Assembly: GCF_018070045.1 (NCBI RefSeq)
Contig: NZ_JAGPYK010000042.1
Location: 1-46,691, forward strand
Direction: 5' to 3'
Source: Micromonospora sp. U21
GTDB taxonomy: Bacteria; Actinomycetota; Actinomycetes; Mycobacteriales; Micromonosporaceae
Length of the DNA stretch: 46,691 bases
Every line of letters starts with the position of its first letter. Position 1 is the stretch's first letter. Of this stretch, positions 44,291 through 46,691 are shown one piece after another. The notes beneath the pieces were generated by a model. That model was not told where the DNA came from and made no database searches. It saw nothing but the letters and a program-made list of their open reading frames with translations. Made by a program: the position numbers and the translations under genes.

Positions 44291-45114
44291 CGCTGCGCGT
44301 GCTGGTCACCAACGACGACGGGATCGCCGCACCGGGCATCCAGGCGCTGGCCTGGGCCGCGGCGCAGCGGGGCCTGGACGTGGTGGTCGCCGCGCCACTG
44401 GAGGAGGCGAGTGGCACCAGCGCCGCCATGAGCGCGGTGGAGCAGGACGGGCGGGTGGTGGTGCACGACCACCCGTTGCCGGATCTGGCGGGCGTGCCGG
44501 CGTACGGGGTCGGTGGCTCCCCCGGCTTCATCACTCTGATCGCGCTGCACGGCGCGTTCGGCCCGCCGCCGTCGGTGGTGCTCTCCGGCATCAACCGGGG
44601 TGCCAACGCCGGCCGCGCCGTACTGCACTCCGGAACCGTCGGGGCCGCGTTCACCGCCGCCACGAACGGCTGCCGGGCGATGGCGGTCTCGCTGGACGTG
44701 CTCTCCGCGGGCGAGGCGACGGCCGCCAGCGGTGGCGCCGCGGTGGACGCCGCCGCCCGGGTACGCGACGTCGAGCGCAACTGGAGCACCGCCGCGCGGG
44801 TCGCCCTGGACCTGCTCCCCCGGCTGACCGCCGCGCCGATCGAGAGCGTGCTCAACGTGAACGCCCCGGACCTGCCGCACGGGCGACTGCGCGGGGTGCG
44901 CCGCGGCACGCTGGCCAGTTTCGGTCAGGTGCAGATGACGGTGGCCGAATCGGGGCACGGCTTCGTGCGCACCTCGCTGGAGGAACCGGGGCAGGCCGCG
45001 CAGCCCGGCACGGACGTGGCGTTGCTGGCTGCGGGGTACGCGTCCGTGACGGCCATCCGCGCGGTCACCGAGATGACCGACGTCGACCTGAGCGGCCTGG
45101 ACGAACAGCCCTGA
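44287..45114 (+). CDS. surE: 5'/3'-nucleotidase SurE
   Basis: A 275-residue SurE-family phosphatase that dephosphorylates nucleoside monophosphates. The metal site begins VLVTNDDGIAAPG (Asp10, Asp11) and continues with EEASGTSAA and VLSGINRGANAG and HSGTVGAA. Length is within the family range. It is coupled to the PfkB kinase by a four-base overlap, suggesting joint handling of a phosphorylated sugar or nucleoside, though neither substrate is known. Confidence 0.92.
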   Translation: MTLRVLVTNDDGIAAPGIQALAWAAAQRGLDVVVAAPLEEASGTSAAMSAVEQDGRVVVHDHPLPDLAGVPAYGVGGSPGFITLIALHGAFGPPPSVVLSGINRGANAGRAVLHSGTVGAAFTAATNGCRAMAVSLDVLSAGEATAASGGAAVDAAARVRDVERNWSTAARVALDLLPRLTAAPIESVLNVNAPDLPHGRLRGVRRGTLASFGQVQMTVAESGHGFVRTSLEEPGQAAQPGTDVALLAAGYASVTAIRAVTEMTDVDLSGLDEQP

Positions 45115-45140
45115 CCGGCGTGGGCCGGGGCGTCCAGCGC

Positions 45141-45503
45141 TCAGGCGCCGGGAAGCACCTCGGGAGTGGCGGTGCCGGCGAAATATGGCTCGGGGGCACC
45201 GAAGAGGCCGAGCAGGCCGGTCACCCAGAGCTGCCGGTGCACGAACCGGCTCGGCTCGGTGACCACCAGCTTGACGCCGCTGACCTCGGCGGTCTGGAAG
45301 CCGGCCACCATCGCGCTGATACCGACCGAGTCGATGAAGGTGACCAGCCTCATGTTCAGCTCGATGCGTACGGGGCGGCCCTTGGCCAGCACCTCCGCGA
45401 CCGCCTCGCGCACCTCGTACGCTGTGTCGACGTCGATCTCGCCGCGCGGGGCGATTTCCACGACTCCACCGGACAGAATCGACTTCACGATCGACAGGCT
45501 CAC
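45141..45503 (-). CDS. STAS-domain anti-sigma factor antagonist
   Basis: A 120-residue STAS protein of the SpoIIAA/RsbV type. IVKSILSGGVVEIAPRGEID opens the domain and TFIDSVGISAM holds the phosphorylatable Ser59. In the unphosphorylated state such proteins free a sigma factor by binding its anti-sigma kinase. No kinase or sigma gene is next to it. GTG at 45503 has GGAGG seven bases upstream; the longer frame from 45608 is rejected. A 22-bp direct repeat lies about 145 bases upstream. Confidence 0.88.
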   Translation of the reverse strand: MSLSIVKSILSGGVVEIAPRGEIDVDTAYEVREAVAEVLAKGRPVRIELNMRLVTFIDSVGISAMVAGFQTAEVSGVKLVVTEPSRFVHRQLWVTGLLGLFGAPEPYFAGTATPEVLPGA

Positions 45504-45892
45504 GCGAGCACCTCCACCCGCCCGTCCCCCGGGCGCCTCATCAGTACGCGGGCCGCGACCGACAGTATTCCTTTGACGGCCTCGGTCGCCACCCCTCGGG
45601 ATGAGCAATTCGCGGATCCGGGCACAGAAAGTCGCCCATATCCGGACTTTTCGTTATCTGATCACTCAGTGCTTTTCGTTATCTGATCACTCAACCGTCG
45701 GTCGGAACCGACGCGTCGCCGGACCAGGGTAGCGGTCCCGGCCCGGCGCGCCCGACAACCGGCGCACGAACCGCGCTCGCCCCGTGTGGCACCGGCGTGT
45801 CGCGCCTCGTCGATCGACCGTGTCCCGGACGGGTGGTTGCCGACGCCGCCTAGCATCGGCCAGGGAACCCACCGTTACGGAGAGGACCTTCG
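45504..45892. other. 389-bp divergent intergenic region
   Basis: It lies between the STAS gene and the small lipoprotein gene. It contains the 22-bp direct repeat at 45647-45693 and an AT-richer patch around it. On the plus strand TAGCAT (45851-45856) is a -10 candidate for the lipoprotein gene. I found no gene. Confidence 0.5.
45647..45693. repeat. Two perfect 22-bp direct repeats, 25-bp period
   Basis: Both copies read CTTTTCGTTATCTGATCAC followed by TCA (45647-45668 and 45672-45693), separated by GTG. Each has the palindrome TGATCA. A period of 25 bp and a position upstream of a STAS gene suggest regulator binding or repeated promoter elements. Confidence 0.85.
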
Positions 45893-46036
45893 ATGATCAA
45901 GAAACTGGCCGGGCTGGCCGGCGTCGGTGCCCTGCTCGCCCTCGTACTGGCCTGCGGCTTCGGTGGCGGAGGCGATGACGACGACGATGACGACGACGAC
46001 TTCGCCCGGGGCGTCTCCGTGGTGGTGCTGCGCTGA
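45893..46036 (+). CDS. 47-residue poly-Asp lipoprotein
   Basis: A very small gene. MIKKLAGLAGVGALLALVLAC is a lipoprotein-type signal with lipobox LVLAC (Cys21); then GFGGGG, nine consecutive Asp, and FARGVSVVVLR. Mature length would be 27 residues. GGAGAGG lies six bases before the ATG and TAGCAT 37 bases before it, supporting expression. The acidic run could bind Ca2+ or other cations at the membrane surface; that is inference. No known family. Confidence 0.65.
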   Translation: MIKKLAGLAGVGALLALVLACGFGGGGDDDDDDDDDFARGVSVVVLR

Positions 46037-46173
46037 CCTGTCCGGCGAGCCGGGCCGGCCGGGTTTGCGCCTGGCCGGCGCGGGGCACTGCGGGGTAGGC
46101 GAATCGTGACGCGCTGGACAGACGCCGAAGTCCGAAGTGGCCGCCGGCTTCGGCACCCGAGGAGGTAACCACG

Positions 46174-46581
46174 ATGTTCGGAACCAACCTGCTGGACCGC
46201 CGCAGCAAGCCGGAGCGGATCGCGGACCAGGCGTGGGAGCACCTGGTCTCCGCCGTCAGTTCCGCGGGAGACAGTGTCCGGGGCACCGCCCGCTCCGCCC
46301 GACGCGGCAGCAGTGACCTCGCCGATGGTGCGGGCGACCTGGTGGGCTCCGCCGCCGACGAGGCGCGGCGCCGAGCCTCGCTGGCCTTCGACGCGCTCGC
46401 CGGCCGCCAGCCGGCGCTGCCCTGGACGCTGCTGATCGGCGCCGCGCTGGTCGGCGCCGCGGTCGGCTGGGCCGTCGGCTCCGCCGCCCGGGCTGCCGGC
46501 AGCCGGGACGACCGTGCGATGGACGACGTCGAGTTCGTCGACGTAGACCGCCCCAACTCCCCCGTCGGCCTGAACGACTGA
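46174..46581 (+). CDS. Small membrane protein, YtxH-like composition
   Basis: A 135-residue protein. Residues 1-80 are amphipathic and rich in Ala, Arg and Asp with repeated SSAGDSVRGTARSARRGSSD patterns; one membrane helix (LPWTLLIGAALVGAAVGWAVG, about 84-105) follows; the tail is acidic (DDVEFVDVD). GAGGAGG lies eight bases before the ATG. Layout resembles stress-related YtxH/CsbD-like small proteins, but no family is certain. A terminator follows. Confidence 0.8.
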   Translation: MFGTNLLDRRSKPERIADQAWEHLVSAVSSAGDSVRGTARSARRGSSDLADGAGDLVGSAADEARRRASLAFDALAGRQPALPWTLLIGAALVGAAVGWAVGSAARAAGSRDDRAMDDVEFVDVDRPNSPVGLND

Positions 46582-46597
46582 TCCACCCGCCACCCCC

Positions 46598-46631
46598 GGG
46601 CCCCGCTCGACCCACCGGTCGACCGGGGCCC
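46598..46631 (+). terminator. Terminator after the small membrane protein gene
   Basis: GGGCCCCGCTCGAC pairs with GTCGACCGGGGCCC (one mismatch, six-base loop), followed by a pyrimidine-rich CGCTCCTTCCTCC stretch. It starts 17 bases after the stop. Confidence 0.75.
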
Positions 46632-46691
46632 GCTCCTTCCTCCCACCCTCCCCCACCGCCGCGCGCCCCGCCTCGTACGCCCCCCGGCCCC

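Noticed and set aside
45647..45693. CRISPR array
   Set aside because: Only two copies with a three-base gap; no spacers and no cas genes.

Overview
The window is high-GC actinobacterial chromosome. Many starts are GTG (one TTG), 4-base ATGA/GTGA overlaps are frequent, and the gene families and order point to Micromonosporaceae, probably Micromonospora or a close relative. Two 51-bp palindromes built on an AAGGAAGGGCCCCTT / AAGGGGCCCTTCCTT arm pair fit that genus as I know it; this is inference, as no database was searched. I see no rRNA, tRNA, CRISPR array, insertion sequence or phage gene.

Layout. 1-3.5 kb: a YjbQ-type protein and pyruvate dehydrogenase E1 (aceE), divergent across a 15-bp tandem repeat. 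3.6-6.9 kb: an SRPBCC protein facing a GH1 beta-glucosidase coupled to an MFS transporter. 7-8.4 kb: gltX. 8.5-14.5 kb: a stem-loop element, a CopC-domain protein, a secreted hypothetical, a small hypothetical, an internally shortened orotate phosphoribosyltransferase-like gene and a NarL-type two-component pair. 13.2-19.7 kb: the primary fatty-acid synthase locus, pucR/fasR-like regulator-fabD-fabH-acpP-fabF-accD, with a palindromic operator candidate on the fabD promoter. FabD carries an unusual biotinyl/lipoyl-like C-terminal domain.

19.8-29.4 kb (minus strand): an eight-gene, largely translationally coupled catabolic operon: ROK repressor, solute-binding lipoprotein, ABC ATPase, double permease, creatininase-family amidohydrolase, PF04909 amidohydrolase, ArgH-like lyase and ROK sugar kinase. 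I know of no described pathway with this set. It is the best candidate here for an undescribed system: import and dismantling of an amide- and perhaps sugar-containing compound.

29.8-34.3 kb: a secreted PIG-L deacetylase with NEW3 and CBM9-like domains, convergent with a NagZ-like GH3 lipoprotein; together they suggest extracellular amino-sugar polymer processing. 34.4-46.7 kb: DUF3145, a small hypothetical, beta-carbonic anhydrase, an alpha/beta hydrolase, a HelD/HelR-type RNA polymerase-recycling ATPase, a CDF metal exporter with an operator-like promoter, a c-di-AMP (ydaO) riboswitch ahead of a secreted coiled-coil peptidase-like protein, a DUF2269-like membrane protein, a second SRPBCC protein, a PfkB kinase coupled to SurE, a STAS protein with a 22-bp direct repeat upstream, a 47-residue poly-Asp lipoprotein and a small membrane protein.
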